A DNA stretch of 48,822 nucleotides from a bacterium (GTDB lineage Bacteria; Electryoneota; Electryoneia; Electryoneales; Electryoneaceae). The DNA lies in assembly GCA_020444425.1 (NCBI GenBank), contig JAHLLB010000035.1, positions 1-48,822 of the forward strand. The letters run 5' to 3'. This document shows, piece by piece, positions 24,363 to 32,998 of the stretch. The notes under the pieces were generated by a model. It saw nothing but the letters and a program-made list of their open reading frames with translations, was not told where the DNA came from and made no database searches. The translations under genes and the position numbers were made by a program. The number at the start of each line of letters is the position of its first letter. The first letter of the stretch is position 1.

Positions 24363-26117
24363 TTATGCTTTAATGCCCAATTCTCGAAGTTGCTTCTCGT
24401 CAATGACGCCAGGCGCACCCTCAAATAACGCCACTGCCTGCGTCGTTTTCGGGAACGGAATCACGTCACGAATCGACGATTCCCCGGTTATCAGCATGAC
24501 GAGCCGGTCAAAACCGAACGCAATGCCGCCGTGCGGTGGAGCGCCATACTGCAGCGCTTCCATCAGGAAGCTGAATCGGTTCTTCGCTTCCTCTTCGCTC
24601 ATCCCGAGCAGGTTGAACATCTTCATCTGCATCGCCTGGTCATGAATACGGATCGACCCGCCAGCGACTTCCTCTCCGTTCCACACCAGGTCGTACGCCT
24701 GGCTCAGAATCTTTGTCGGCTCGCTGTCTTTGTACTGCTCGAACGTCTCCGGATCCGGTGCCGTGAACGGGTGATGCAGTGCGACATGCCGATCTTCTTC
24801 CTCGTTGTACTCAAGCAACGGGAATTTGATCACCCACAGCAGCTCGTGCCGGTCCTTGTCAATCCATTCGAACTCTCGCGCCAACTCCAGCCGCAGCATG
24901 CCCATCACTTCATGCACACGCGGCGCCGGGGCGACGGCGACCAATGCGAGGTCGCTGTCGGTATTGACACCAAGACGCTTAACGGCTTGTTCCAGTTGCG
25001 GCTCGGGGATAAACTTCCCGAGCGGGCCGGGCCACGCGCCGTCCACCTTGCGCAGCGGCATCAAGCCACCCAGGCCGCGCTCCTTGACGTACGCTTCCCA
25101 TTCGCCGACCATCTTCCGCGAGGCCTTGATCTGATCCGGCACGTGAATCCCGATCACCTTGCCGCCGGCCTTGACCGTGTTGTCGATGACACCGAAGCCA
25201 TGCCCGTCGAACAAATCCGTGAGGTCTACCAGTTCGTTACCGAAACGCAGATCTGGCTTGTCCGACCCGAACCGCTGCATCGCCTCCGCATAACTCATCT
25301 GCGGCAGCGTCTCCGGGAACGGCACCTTGATCACATCCTCGAAGATCTGCTTCATCAGACCTTCGGTAACTCGCATGATGTCGTCTTCATGGATGAACGA
25401 CATCTCAACGTCGATCTGCGTAAACTCCGGCTGCCGGTTCGCGCGGAAGTCCTCATCACGGAAGCAGCGCACGATCTGGAAGTACCGGTCATACCCCGCC
25501 ACCATCAGGATCTGCTTGTACGTCTGCGGCGATTGCGGCAACGCGTACCAGTCACCGTGATGCAACCGGCTCGGCACCACGAAGTCGCGTGCACCTTCCG
25601 GCGTTGAACGTGTCAGGAACGGTGTCTCCACTTCCATGAACTGCTGGTCGCTGAAGTACCGCCGTGTGGTCTGCAGCAGCTCGTGCCGCACACGCAAATT
25701 CCGCTGCATCCGTGCCCGGCGCAGGTCGAGGAACCGCCAGCGCAGCCGGTGCTCCTCGGACGGTTCGAACTCATCTTCCGGCAGCAACGGCGGTGTGTCT
25801 GGCGTCGCCAGCTTCTCGATCGACGAGACAACCACCTCGATCTCACCCGTCGGCATATCGGTGTTGATCATGTCGTCCGGGCGTTTGCGAACGGTCCCGT
25901 TCACCTGTAGCACCCACTCCGCGCGCAGGCGTTTGCCCTGTTCGACGAGTTCCTTGTTCTCCGGGTCGAACACGAGCTGGGTTTTGCCGTACCGGTCACG
26001 CAACGTGACGAAAATGACACCGCCGAGGTCACGCACACGCGCCACCCACCCGGCGAGGGTGATGGCCTGGCCGTCATCCGTCCCGCGCAGTTCGCCGCAG
26101 GTATGAGTTCTGTACAT
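24363..26117 (-). CDS. aspS: Aspartyl-tRNA synthetase
   Basis: A 584-residue class II synthetase charging tRNA-Asp. The N-terminal OB anticodon-binding domain (GWVARVRDLGGVIFVTLRD) is followed by motif 2 (FRDEDFRANRQPEFTQIDVE), the bacterial GAD insertion (about 285-415) and motif 3 (GGIAFGFDRLVMLITGESSI). Length is normal for the bacterial form. The OB loop has Leu where discriminating enzymes have it (RDLGG rather than RDHGG), which hints at a discriminating AspRS. The second usual marker, a Lys in the following strand, is not conserved, so this is uncertain. It is divergently arranged with the GNAT-nitrilase gene. Confidence 0.96.
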   Translation of the reverse strand: MYRTHTCGELRGTDDGQAITLAGWVARVRDLGGVIFVTLRDRYGKTQLVFDPENKELVEQGKRLRAEWVLQVNGTVRKRPDDMINTDMPTGEIEVVVSSIEKLATPDTPPLLPEDEFEPSEEHRLRWRFLDLRRARMQRNLRVRHELLQTTRRYFSDQQFMEVETPFLTRSTPEGARDFVVPSRLHHGDWYALPQSPQTYKQILMVAGYDRYFQIVRCFRDEDFRANRQPEFTQIDVEMSFIHEDDIMRVTEGLMKQIFEDVIKVPFPETLPQMSYAEAMQRFGSDKPDLRFGNELVDLTDLFDGHGFGVIDNTVKAGGKVIGIHVPDQIKASRKMVGEWEAYVKERGLGGLMPLRKVDGAWPGPLGKFIPEPQLEQAVKRLGVNTDSDLALVAVAPAPRVHEVMGMLRLELAREFEWIDKDRHELLWVIKFPLLEYNEEEDRHVALHHPFTAPDPETFEQYKDSEPTKILSQAYDLVWNGEEVAGGSIRIHDQAMQMKMFNLLGMSEEEAKNRFSFLMEALQYGAPPHGGIAFGFDRLVMLITGESSIRDVIPFPKTTQAVALFEGAPGVIDEKQLRELGIKA

Positions 26118-26317
26118 GGGAGCTTCCTGGTCGTACCGTCTGGAGTATCAGCTCAGTTCGTCCGATACTGGGTGCGGAATATAGACAGTTGTCACACGCA
26201 TTGCCATGCCTGTCTTTGCTCTGTCTTTCCGTGGTATATTGGCGCTCAGTACCGTTTCCAAACACCTTCCGGCGCGAGTACCTTTCGTCCGAGAGACATT
26301 CACCCAGCGGAACCCCC

Positions 26318-27871
26318 ATGACCAACACGGTTGATTTACACGAATTTGAGCAAAGTATCGTCGTCCGGCAGCTGCGTGAGGACGATTACGACCGCATTTG
26401 CGCATTGCAAATTGCCTGCTTCCCGGGCATGGGCCCGTGGGAGAAACAGGGCTACATGCATCAGCTGAAGGTGTTCCCCGAGGGGCAGCTCGGCGTCGAG
26501 ATCGACGGCCTCCTGGTCGCCGGATCCTCCAGCCTGATCCTCGAGATGGACCTTTACGGCGAATTGCACACTTTCGACGAGATCGTGCCGCAAGACCGTC
26601 TCATCAACCACAATCCGCACGGCGACACGCTCTACGGCATCGACATCTTCGTCGATCCGGATTTCCGTGACCGCCGGCTCGCGCGACGCATGTACGACGC
26701 CCGCAAGGATCTCTGCCGCCGCCTGAATCTGGGCCGGATCGTGGTCGGCGCGCGCATCCCCGGCTACACGCGTCACAGCTACAAGATGAATGTGCGCGAA
26801 TACGTTGAGGCGGTGGAAAACCGTACCCTGCGCGATGCTGTCCTTACCACGCAGCTGCGCAACAATTTCGTCGTCAAGCGCATTATCGAGGGCTACTATC
26901 CGTCGGACGAGGAATCGGGCGGGTACGGCATCCTGCTCGAATGGACAAACATCGACTACCAGCAGACTCGCGGAAAGGTGTACCGCTCCAGCCGGCCGAT
27001 CCGTGTTAGTGCGATCCAGTACCAGATGCGCCCGGTCAACAACTTCGAGGAATTCGCCTCCCAGTGCGAATTCTTCGTCGATACTGCCGCCGACTACAAC
27101 GGCGACTTCATCGTCTTCCCGGAATTGCTCACCACGCAGCTGCTCTCTTTCATCGACGAGAAGAACTCGATCAAGGCCGCGCGCAAGCTGTCCGAATACA
27201 CCCCGGACTACCTCGAGATGTTCAGCCGGCTCGCGACAGATTACAACATCAACATCGTCGGCGGGTCACACTTTATCAACGAAGAAGGCACGATGCACAA
27301 CGCGGCGTTCCTGTTCCACCGGGATGGCCGCATCGACCGTCAGATCAAGCTGCACAACACACCGGACGAACGCGACCAGTGGGGCCTGCAACCGGGCAAC
27401 GACATCGAGGTCTTCGACACCGACATCGGCAAGATCGCGATCCTTATCTGCTACGACATTGAGTTTCCGGAAGTGGTGCGGCTGGCGGTGGACAAGGGCG
27501 CGCAAGTGCTGTTCGTCCCGTTCTGCACCGACGACCGGCACGGCTACCTGCGAGTCCGTTACTGCGCCCAGGCACGCTGCATCGAGAACCACATCTACGC
27601 CGTTATCGCGGGGACAGTCGGTAACCTGCCGCGCGTCGAGAACATGGCGCTGCAGTACGCTCAGTCGGCGGTGCTGACGCCTTCCGATGTCATGTTCGCG
27701 CGTGACGGTGTCGCCGCCGAGTGCACGCCGAACATCGAGACGCTCGTCATGACCGACCTTGACCTCGAGCTGCTCGCCCGTCACAAACGCACCGGCGCGA
27801 CACGAAACTGGCTTGATAGAAGATTCGACCTGTACGAAGTCGTCCCCAAACGCAAGGATACGCCGGTGTAA
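26318..27871 (+). CDS. Bifunctional GNAT acetyltransferase / carbon-nitrogen hydrolase
   Basis: 517 residues from the ATG at 26318. An upstream open extension to 26189 has no family sequence. Residues about 15-215 form a GNAT domain (VRQLREDDYDRICALQIACF; acetyl-CoA loop around DPDFRDRRLARRMY). Residues about 232-500 form a nitrilase-superfamily domain with the catalytic triad Glu269 (VFPELL), Lys344 (IKLHN) and Cys378 (LICYDIEFPE). The same fusion exists in Bacillus YhcX-like proteins. The acetylated amine and the amide or nitrile substrate are unknown; linked N-acylation and amide hydrolysis are plausible from the fusion. The ribosome binding site is weak. A perfect terminator hairpin lies at 28266. 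Confidence 0.9.
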   Translation: MTNTVDLHEFEQSIVVRQLREDDYDRICALQIACFPGMGPWEKQGYMHQLKVFPEGQLGVEIDGLLVAGSSSLILEMDLYGELHTFDEIVPQDRLINHNPHGDTLYGIDIFVDPDFRDRRLARRMYDARKDLCRRLNLGRIVVGARIPGYTRHSYKMNVREYVEAVENRTLRDAVLTTQLRNNFVVKRIIEGYYPSDEESGGYGILLEWTNIDYQQTRGKVYRSSRPIRVSAIQYQMRPVNNFEEFASQCEFFVDTAADYNGDFIVFPELLTTQLLSFIDEKNSIKAARKLSEYTPDYLEMFSRLATDYNINIVGGSHFINEEGTMHNAAFLFHRDGRIDRQIKLHNTPDERDQWGLQPGNDIEVFDTDIGKIAILICYDIEFPEVVRLAVDKGAQVLFVPFCTDDRHGYLRVRYCAQARCIENHIYAVIAGTVGNLPRVENMALQYAQSAVLTPSDVMFARDGVAAECTPNIETLVMTDLDLELLARHKRTGATRNWLDRRFDLYEVVPKRKDTPV

Positions 27872-27879
27872 AGTTTTTG

Positions 27880-28030
27880 GCTCTGGGCTATAGGCTATAG
27901 CCTCTGGGCTGAGGGTTCTGGGCTACGGACTGCGGACTGCGGACGACAGAAAAAGAAGTGCCCGTGTCAGCTTGCTGACGCGGACGCGGTACGGTTGGCA
28001 ATACCTGTGAATTTGAACATCGGAAAAGGG
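27880..28030 (+). repeat. Degenerate repeat (GGCTATAG / GGACTGCGGAC) plus one TGCCC hairpin element
   Basis: 27882-27955 consists of CTGGGCTATAGGCTATAGCC-like and CTACGGACTGCGGACTGC-like words. The first is the inverse of the array at 48760-48822, the second the inverse of text at 31933-31965. It is followed by the hairpin CCCG-t-GTCAGC / GCTGAC-g-CGG at 27961-27983, preceded by GTG. Confidence 0.6.
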
Positions 28031-28039
28031 TAAGGAGGC

Positions 28040-28206
28040 GTGTCAATCTGAACGGAACGAAGAGAAGTGAAGAAGATCCAGCTTATCACTGTTGTAAATC
28101 TTCTTATTCTGAACGTAGTGTCGGATCATTAAGCTGTACGGGTGTCATCCTGAACAGTGCCGGATCATTAAGCTGTACGGGTGTCATCCTGAACGAAGTG
28201 AAGGAT
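28040..28206. repeat. Copies of the GTCAT(T/C)CTGAACGAAGTGAAG element and a 34-bp direct repeat
   Basis: Degenerate copies lie at about 28041-28080, 28104-28120, 28144-28156 and 28183-28206. A perfect 34-bp direct repeat occupies 28122-28155 and 28161-28194 (period 39 bp; begins CGGATCATTAAGC). The same element returns as an inverted pair at 46749-46839. Similar intergenic text is known to me from many unrelated bacteria. Confidence 0.75.
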
Positions 28207-28265
28207 CCAGGTTAATAACTAGCCAATAGTGGATTATAGATCTACCATTCGATCATGCTATAACC

Positions 28266-28297
28266 AAAATTACCACGGGCAAACCCGTGGTAATTTT
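28266..28297. terminator. Bidirectional terminator between convergent genes
   Basis: A perfect 14-bp stem AAAATTACCACGGG / CCCGTGGTAATTTT with loop CAAA. A and T ends make it usable in both directions. It stands far (about 400 bp) from the plus-strand stop codon and 139 bp from the minus-strand one. Confidence 0.8.
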
Positions 28298-28332
28298 CTA
28301 TCTCCAGAAGGAATAGAAGGGAAGCTATGCCT

Positions 28333-28390
28333 CTGTCTTTTCCTGTCTTTTCCTGTCTTTTCCTGTCTTTTCCTGTCTTTTCCTGTCTTC
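28333..28390 (+). repeat. Decamer tandem repeat (TCCTGTCTTT)n
   Basis: About five near-perfect copies of the 10-bp unit TCCTGTCTTT, then TACTTTCTTT-like decay. It ends about 45 bp before the stop codon of the methyltransferase gene, much as the heptamer array at 9518 ends close to xerD. Confidence 0.9.
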
Positions 28391-28435
28391 TACTTTCTTT
28401 TACTTCTTTTGGATCCTTGACGTCCGTTGCTTTTT

Positions 28436-29620
28436 TTACGTCACCGAAATCTGCGGCGTAAACCTCAGCACCCGTCCGCCGTCCTGCATGAACGGTTTCA
28501 GGCGGTCCAGCAATTCATCCTGCCGGCGTTCGGAGGACAGGATGACGGCTTCCAATCCAGATTTGAGCAGATCGTCCATCGACTTCACCTCGAAGTCGGT
28601 GCCGCCGAGGATGCCGCCGTGGCGGCCGGTGTCGGTGGTGGTGACCATCTCGACGTTGTCGTAGATATCGCAGTAGAAGAACATGTCGACGGTTGGCAAG
28701 CCGGCGCCGAAGACGGCGACCGGGCCGTTGAAGTCGTCACGCACGACCGAGCTCAACTCTTCCGCGATATCTTCCTTGCGGTTGAGGAAGCTGTCGACGC
28801 GTTCGAACGCTTCTTCGACATCGGCGGACGGCATTGGATCGTACGGGTCTTCGTCGGCGTCCACCTTGCGTGTGAACAACGCGACGTAGGATTCGTCGTA
28901 CCCGCCGAGGATATCGTGTCCGTGTTGGGTGACGGCGTAACGGAGCGTGGACAGCGTGAAATAGGTCTGGTACTGGGGTGAGAAGCCGCCGAACGCGATT
29001 TTTTCGAACGCCTGGCCGAAGTTCGGCGTCTCAATCGCCATCAGGCCGCCGGGTTTGAGCAGCCCGTCGATCGCGCCGAGCAGGATCAAGGGTTCTTCGA
29101 CATGTTCGATCACCGAGCGGCAGACGATAATGTCGAAGCTCTCTTCGTCGAACAGGGCTTCGTCGAACCGGCCCGCGATGACCTCGTACCCTTCCTTTTC
29201 GCAGCCTTCGGTCACCCGTTCGTCAGCGTCGATGCCGACGACGTCAAAACCGATCGCCTTGAGACGTGAGAGCATGCCGCTGTAGCCGCAGCCGATGTCG
29301 AGCACACGTCCGCCCTCTGGGGCATAGCGTCGAAGCTGGTTGAAGAACCTCTCGGTCTCCGATTTCTCGAGGCCGGATTCGGTGATGGGTGGAGGTACTG
29401 GTTGCCGCTGCCGCATGTCGAGATAGGTCTCGAACGGCATCTGGTCCGATTGGAATACCATGCCACAGCCGTGGCAGAAGGTGATACGCAGGGATTGATA
29501 CGGCAGGTTCTTTGCCTGATTGGCCAGGACAACTCCATTTCCGGCAAAGGGATAATCTTCGAGTTCCAGAATCTCTTCCAGCTGGGTTGCCCCACAAACC
29601 GGGCATCGCTCGCGAGTCAT
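28436..29620 (-). CDS. SAM-dependent C-methyltransferase-like protein (Methyltransf_13/14 type)
   Basis: 394 residues from the ATG at 29620, with GGGAGGAA directly before it. An N-terminal zinc-binding part has paired cysteines (CPVCG at 5-9, CHGCG at about 50-54), a usual feature of sugar C-methyltransferases. The class I SAM fold follows (VLDIGCGYSGML at about 105-116; IVCRSVIEHVEEP). A C-terminal domain (about 250-394) resembles the Methyltransf_14 region (AVFGAGLPTVDMFFYC). Family members methylate TDP-sugars or related O-antigen/antibiotic precursors. The neighbouring asnB-type amidotransferase is also common in surface polysaccharide loci, so a role in glycan modification is plausible but unproven. 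Confidence 0.82.
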   Translation of the reverse strand: MTRERCPVCGATQLEEILELEDYPFAGNGVVLANQAKNLPYQSLRITFCHGCGMVFQSDQMPFETYLDMRQRQPVPPPITESGLEKSETERFFNQLRRYAPEGGRVLDIGCGYSGMLSRLKAIGFDVVGIDADERVTEGCEKEGYEVIAGRFDEALFDEESFDIIVCRSVIEHVEEPLILLGAIDGLLKPGGLMAIETPNFGQAFEKIAFGGFSPQYQTYFTLSTLRYAVTQHGHDILGGYDESYVALFTRKVDADEDPYDPMPSADVEEAFERVDSFLNRKEDIAEELSSVVRDDFNGPVAVFGAGLPTVDMFFYCDIYDNVEMVTTTDTGRHGGILGGTDFEVKSMDDLLKSGLEAVILSSERRQDELLDRLKPFMQDGGRVLRFTPQISVT

Positions 29621-29678
29621 TTCCTCCCTCAGGTGGTTCCGGCCCCCCAGCCGGCGGTCAACGTTAGCTGAGGGTAAT

Positions 29679-31625
29679 TTACAAATCCTGCGGGCCGTTA
29701 AAATACATTTCCAACCAAATTCCCAGATTGGCAAGCATCCAGAGTTTCATCGCCTCCTGCTTGCCGCGCACGTTCAGCAGGTCCCGTTCCAGCGCTTTCA
29801 GGTCGAACAGTTCGCCCATGCGTGGAGTCAGCACTCGTTCCTTCAACCACTCCTGCCTGCTGCCGTACAGCCAGGTGTCCAACGGTACTGGGAATGCGGT
29901 TTTGGGGCGCATCAGGATCTCGTCGGGGATGGTCCCGGCAAACGCCAGACGGAGCACATATTTCCCAATGTCGAGCCGTCCCGCCGCCTCGATCGAGGTC
30001 AGGGTGGACGCCTGTTGTTCAGCCTTCGAGTCACGCCAGCGCAACTTGTACCGGAGAGGCAATTTGGCGACCCATTCGACGAGGTTGCGGTCAGTGTACG
30101 GAACTCTTCCCTCCACTCCCTCGGCCATTGAGGTGGCATCGAGACGCAGCAACAACGCCTTCAGATGGATCTCCTGCAGGATGTGCAGCACTTTTTCATA
30201 GGGGTCGAGCTCGGCACCGTCGAGACGATCCCAGAGGCTGTCCCAACTCCCCCGGATCTCAGTTTCCGCCGCTGCGATCGGGAGGTCCGGATTGAACCAT
30301 GCCCCGCGTTGATCCTGCGGAATCCACTGGTAGAGATGCAGGAACTGGTTACGGTGCCCGGTGAACGCACGCTCGCCGTAGAGATTGCCCAGTGCGCTGG
30401 TGAGACGGGTACGGTCGGCATCGCTGAAGCTCCCCGGATCCTGCTGCAGCCGCTGCGCGAGCAAGGCGTCATGCGGCGAACGGACCAGCTGCGTGTACCC
30501 GGCGAGCAATTCATCCGCCCCCTCGCCGGACAGGACCACCGTCACCTTCTTCTTGATGAAGCGGGACAAATACCTCAACGGGACTTCGTTCGGCACCGAC
30601 AGCGGCGTGTCCTTGACGTGGATCAGCGACTCGAATTCCTTGAAATACGCCTCCTCGGTGAGCGTCACCTGCTTGTGCTGCACCCCGAGATGCTTCGCCA
30701 TCGCCTGCGAATATTCAAACTCGTTGCCGCCCTCTTCGCCGAATCCGATGGAAAACGTGTTGAACGAACGCCCGGTAATCGCCTTCATCACTGTCGTCAA
30801 CACTGCGCTGTCGATCCCGCCGGAGAGATACGCCCCGACCGGTACATCCGCCATCAGCCGTCGTTTCACCGACTTGATCAGTTTCGTGCGGAATCCCTCC
30901 GCGACCGCTTCCTCGCCCGGATCATTCTTCTCCGCCTCCGGGATCATCGGCAACGACCAGTACCGGGTTTCGCTGCGACGGCGACCGGTCCACTGCACAT
31001 ACGTGCCCGGCTGGACTTCCTGGATGTGACGGAACAACGTGCGCCCGTCGAAACTGAGCCGGTAATGCGAGAGATAGTTGACCAACGAGGTCAGGTCTGG
31101 TTCACGCGGAAATGCCGGATCAGCAAGAATCGCCTTGATCTCACTGCCGAACCGGACCATGCTGTCGCGCATCGACCAGTACAACGGTTTCACGCCCATC
31201 GGATCACGGGCCAGGGTCAGCCGTTGCGGACCCATTTCCCACAACCCGAACGCAAACATGCCGCGGAATTTGTCCAGTGCCCGGTCAATACCCCAGTGCA
31301 GCAACGCTTCCATCACCACTTCGGTGTCACAGTTCGAGCGGAAACGGACTCCCTCCGCTTCCAACTGCTTGCGCAGGAAACGCTGGTTGTACAACTCGCC
31401 GTTGTATGTGAGCACACCGAGTCCCCGTGAATCACGCCACGGTTGCGCGCCACCCTCCGGATCAACAATCGCCAGCCGGCGGTGGCCGAGGCCGATGCCG
31501 TGTTCGATCCACGTGCCACGCCCATCCGGACCGCGATGCGCGAGCACATCGGTCATCCGGTCGAGCAGATCGGGATCAATCGGTCTGGTGTTGCTCAGGT
31601 CAAGCAGTCCGGCAATGCCGCACAA
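29679..31625 (-). CDS. asnB: Asparagine synthase (glutamine-hydrolysing), AsnB type
   Basis: 648 residues. An N-terminal class II glutamine amidotransferase domain with nucleophile Cys2 (MCGIAGLLDL) is followed by an asparagine synthase domain with the ATP-pyrophosphatase motif LSGGIDSAVLTTV (about 268-280) and SGEGADELLAGY. The start is a TTG: catalytic Cys must follow the initiator Met, and the TTG at 31625-31623 with GAGGT five bases before it is the only start that allows this. It makes asparagine from aspartate, glutamine and ATP, or amidates another substrate; the nearby methyltransferase leaves a polysaccharide role open. It is followed 58 bp later by the methyltransferase gene on the same strand. 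Confidence 0.93.
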   Translation of the reverse strand: MCGIAGLLDLSNTRPIDPDLLDRMTDVLAHRGPDGRGTWIEHGIGLGHRRLAIVDPEGGAQPWRDSRGLGVLTYNGELYNQRFLRKQLEAEGVRFRSNCDTEVVMEALLHWGIDRALDKFRGMFAFGLWEMGPQRLTLARDPMGVKPLYWSMRDSMVRFGSEIKAILADPAFPREPDLTSLVNYLSHYRLSFDGRTLFRHIQEVQPGTYVQWTGRRRSETRYWSLPMIPEAEKNDPGEEAVAEGFRTKLIKSVKRRLMADVPVGAYLSGGIDSAVLTTVMKAITGRSFNTFSIGFGEEGGNEFEYSQAMAKHLGVQHKQVTLTEEAYFKEFESLIHVKDTPLSVPNEVPLRYLSRFIKKKVTVVLSGEGADELLAGYTQLVRSPHDALLAQRLQQDPGSFSDADRTRLTSALGNLYGERAFTGHRNQFLHLYQWIPQDQRGAWFNPDLPIAAAETEIRGSWDSLWDRLDGAELDPYEKVLHILQEIHLKALLLRLDATSMAEGVEGRVPYTDRNLVEWVAKLPLRYKLRWRDSKAEQQASTLTSIEAAGRLDIGKYVLRLAFAGTIPDEILMRPKTAFPVPLDTWLYGSRQEWLKERVLTPRMGELFDLKALERDLLNVRGKQEAMKLWMLANLGIWLEMYFNGPQDL

Positions 31626-31632
31626 GGGTTAC

Positions 31633-31975
31633 CTCGGTGTTCGGTAAACGGTTGTCGGTACTCGGTGTTTGGTGCCCGGTACACGGTGTTCGGCAAACGG
31701 TTGTCGATACACGGTGTTCGGTACTCGGTTGTCGGTACAAGGTTGTCGGTACAAGGTTGTCGGTACTCGGTACTCAGAATTGTCTTGCCCGTGTTGGCTG
31801 TGACAACGCGGGTTTATCAACGGTTAATGAACCCCCGCCGACTGCAGTCCTCGGCATGTTTCATGCCCACGACATTTATGTCGTGGCTTGCCCGTAACTA
31901 CAATAAACCACAGCTGCCTGTTTTTCCGCCGACCGTAGTCCGCAGCCCGCAGCCCACAGCCTACATCCTTCTGCC
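31633..31975. repeat. Island: CGGT(N)nTCGGT degenerate repeat, two hairpin elements, then inverse CCGCAGCC repeat
   Basis: 31633-31778 is a ~146-bp degenerate array of words such as CGGTGTTCGGTACTCGGTTG. Two hairpins follow: 31788-31812 (CCCG-t-GTTG / CAAC-g-CGGG, exit TTTATCAACGG) and 31867-31886 (CCACGACAT / ATGTCGTGG, entry ATGCC). The right border is GTCCGCAGCCCGCAGCC text, inverse to 27928-27953. No gene is supported between asnB and padR; the remainder to 32189 contains only the padR control region. Confidence 0.65.
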
Positions 31976-32118
31976 CGGCAGGAGTGAGCTCAGCTCCCGG
32001 CGATTCCTGCCGCACGCACGGCTCTACCTGTCCGAAAAACCCAGTCCTGCCAACGGTCTCCCGGTTTGAGAAACAAAACCTGAACCAGCACTTGCAATCG
32101 GCGTTCCAGTGCTCGTAT

Positions 32119-32162
32119 ACTTGTACTGTACAAGTTGTATAGTACCAACGGCTGCATAACGA
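32119..32162 (+). promoter_or_regulatory. PadR operator and possible promoter
   Basis: A 17-bp inverted repeat ACTTGTAC-T-GTACAAGT (32119-32135) lies 55 bases before the padR start. It overlaps the first base of a possible promoter (TTGTAT at 32135-32140, 16 bp, TAACGA at 32157-32162). Position and symmetry suggest negative autoregulation by the PadR protein. Confidence 0.5.
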
Positions 32163-32189
32163 TAGAATAGTGACCTGGGACGGCGGTCG

Positions 32190-32570
32190 ATGAAAGACGA
32201 GGTGTATCGCAAGAAGCTGCTGGATGCGTGGGAGGGCACCTACAAGAAGGGGCAGTTGACCTTGTGGCTGTTCCTCGCACTACGGGACCGTCCCCGCTAT
32301 GTCGCCGAGCTGAAGGATTTCATCGAACAGGCGACCCGTGGCTCGATCACCGTGGAAGAACAGAGCCTGTACCGCAGCCTGCGCAAGTATCGCGACCTCG
32401 AGATGGTGGACTTTGACCTCCGGGACGGCGAACGCGGTCCGGAACGCAAGTACTACCGTCTCACGAAACTGGGCGACGAGATCCTCAGCGACTTCGTTGA
32501 ACGCAACATCGCACTGTTTTACGATGATCGGCTGAGACAGTTGATACAGAACGGGGGGAACAAAACATGA
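32190..32570 (+). CDS. PadR-family transcriptional regulator
   Basis: A 126-residue winged-helix protein. The N-terminal DNA-binding domain (about 20-90) contains SLYRSLRKYRDLEM and the PadR hallmark ERKYYRLTKLG (about 84-96), followed by a C-terminal dimerisation helix. PadR proteins sense small molecules, often toxic or membrane-active compounds, and control adjacent transport or membrane genes. Here the stop overlaps the next membrane protein's ATG (ATGA), so the sensor and its target are translationally coupled. A symmetrical operator candidate stands upstream. Confidence 0.9.
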   Translation: MKDEVYRKKLLDAWEGTYKKGQLTLWLFLALRDRPRYVAELKDFIEQATRGSITVEEQSLYRSLRKYRDLEMVDFDLRDGERGPERKYYRLTKLGDEILSDFVERNIALFYDDRLRQLIQNGGNKT

Positions 32571-32962
32571 GTCGAATCACAGGCAAAATGCTGATCTACG
32601 GCGCGATCCTGATCGTGATCACCGTCGGCATGCTGGTCGTCTCGCAACGGACCGGCACCATCACCGGGATCTGGGCATTGACGGGCTGGGGCGGGTTGTA
32701 CGCGCTGGTGACATACCTCTTTCTGCGCACGGAGGAGGCGGCCAAATCGCGTGGCAACCTGCGATTCACCTACGGCTTGATCGCGGCGATTGCCGTGTTT
32801 CCGCTGGTGATCGGTGCGGATATCGTGCTCTCGCCGGCGTCTGAAAACCCCGTGCTGGAAAAGATCTGGCTGATCCCGGCGATCATCGTCATGCTGGTCG
32901 GCAATTACCTGCTGCAGCGCCGCACGATCAAGGGCTACCGCAAGAATGAAGTATTCAAGTAA
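32567..32962 (+). CDS. Small four-helix membrane protein, PadR operon
   Basis: A 131-residue membrane protein with about four hydrophobic segments (near 10-26, 34-51, 70-86 and 103-119) and a charged cytoplasmic tail. The start overlaps the padR stop. The tail (RRTIKGYRKNEVFK) matches the end of the next gene product (RHSIKGYSRDEVFD), so the two are probably paralogs or partners. No family name was recognised. Operon position suggests a PadR-controlled membrane or transport function. Confidence 0.75.
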   Translation: MSRITGKMLIYGAILIVITVGMLVVSQRTGTITGIWALTGWGGLYALVTYLFLRTEEAAKSRGNLRFTYGLIAAIAVFPLVIGADIVLSPASENPVLEKIWLIPAIIVMLVGNYLLQRRTIKGYRKNEVFK

Positions 32963-32998
32963 GCCGCAATTCGATGTCAATACGAGTGAGATACCCCC

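Noticed and set aside
28333..28390. Possible CRISPR array
   Set aside because: The units are contiguous without spacers and there are no cas genes in the window; the same holds for the arrays at 9518, 44706 and 48760.
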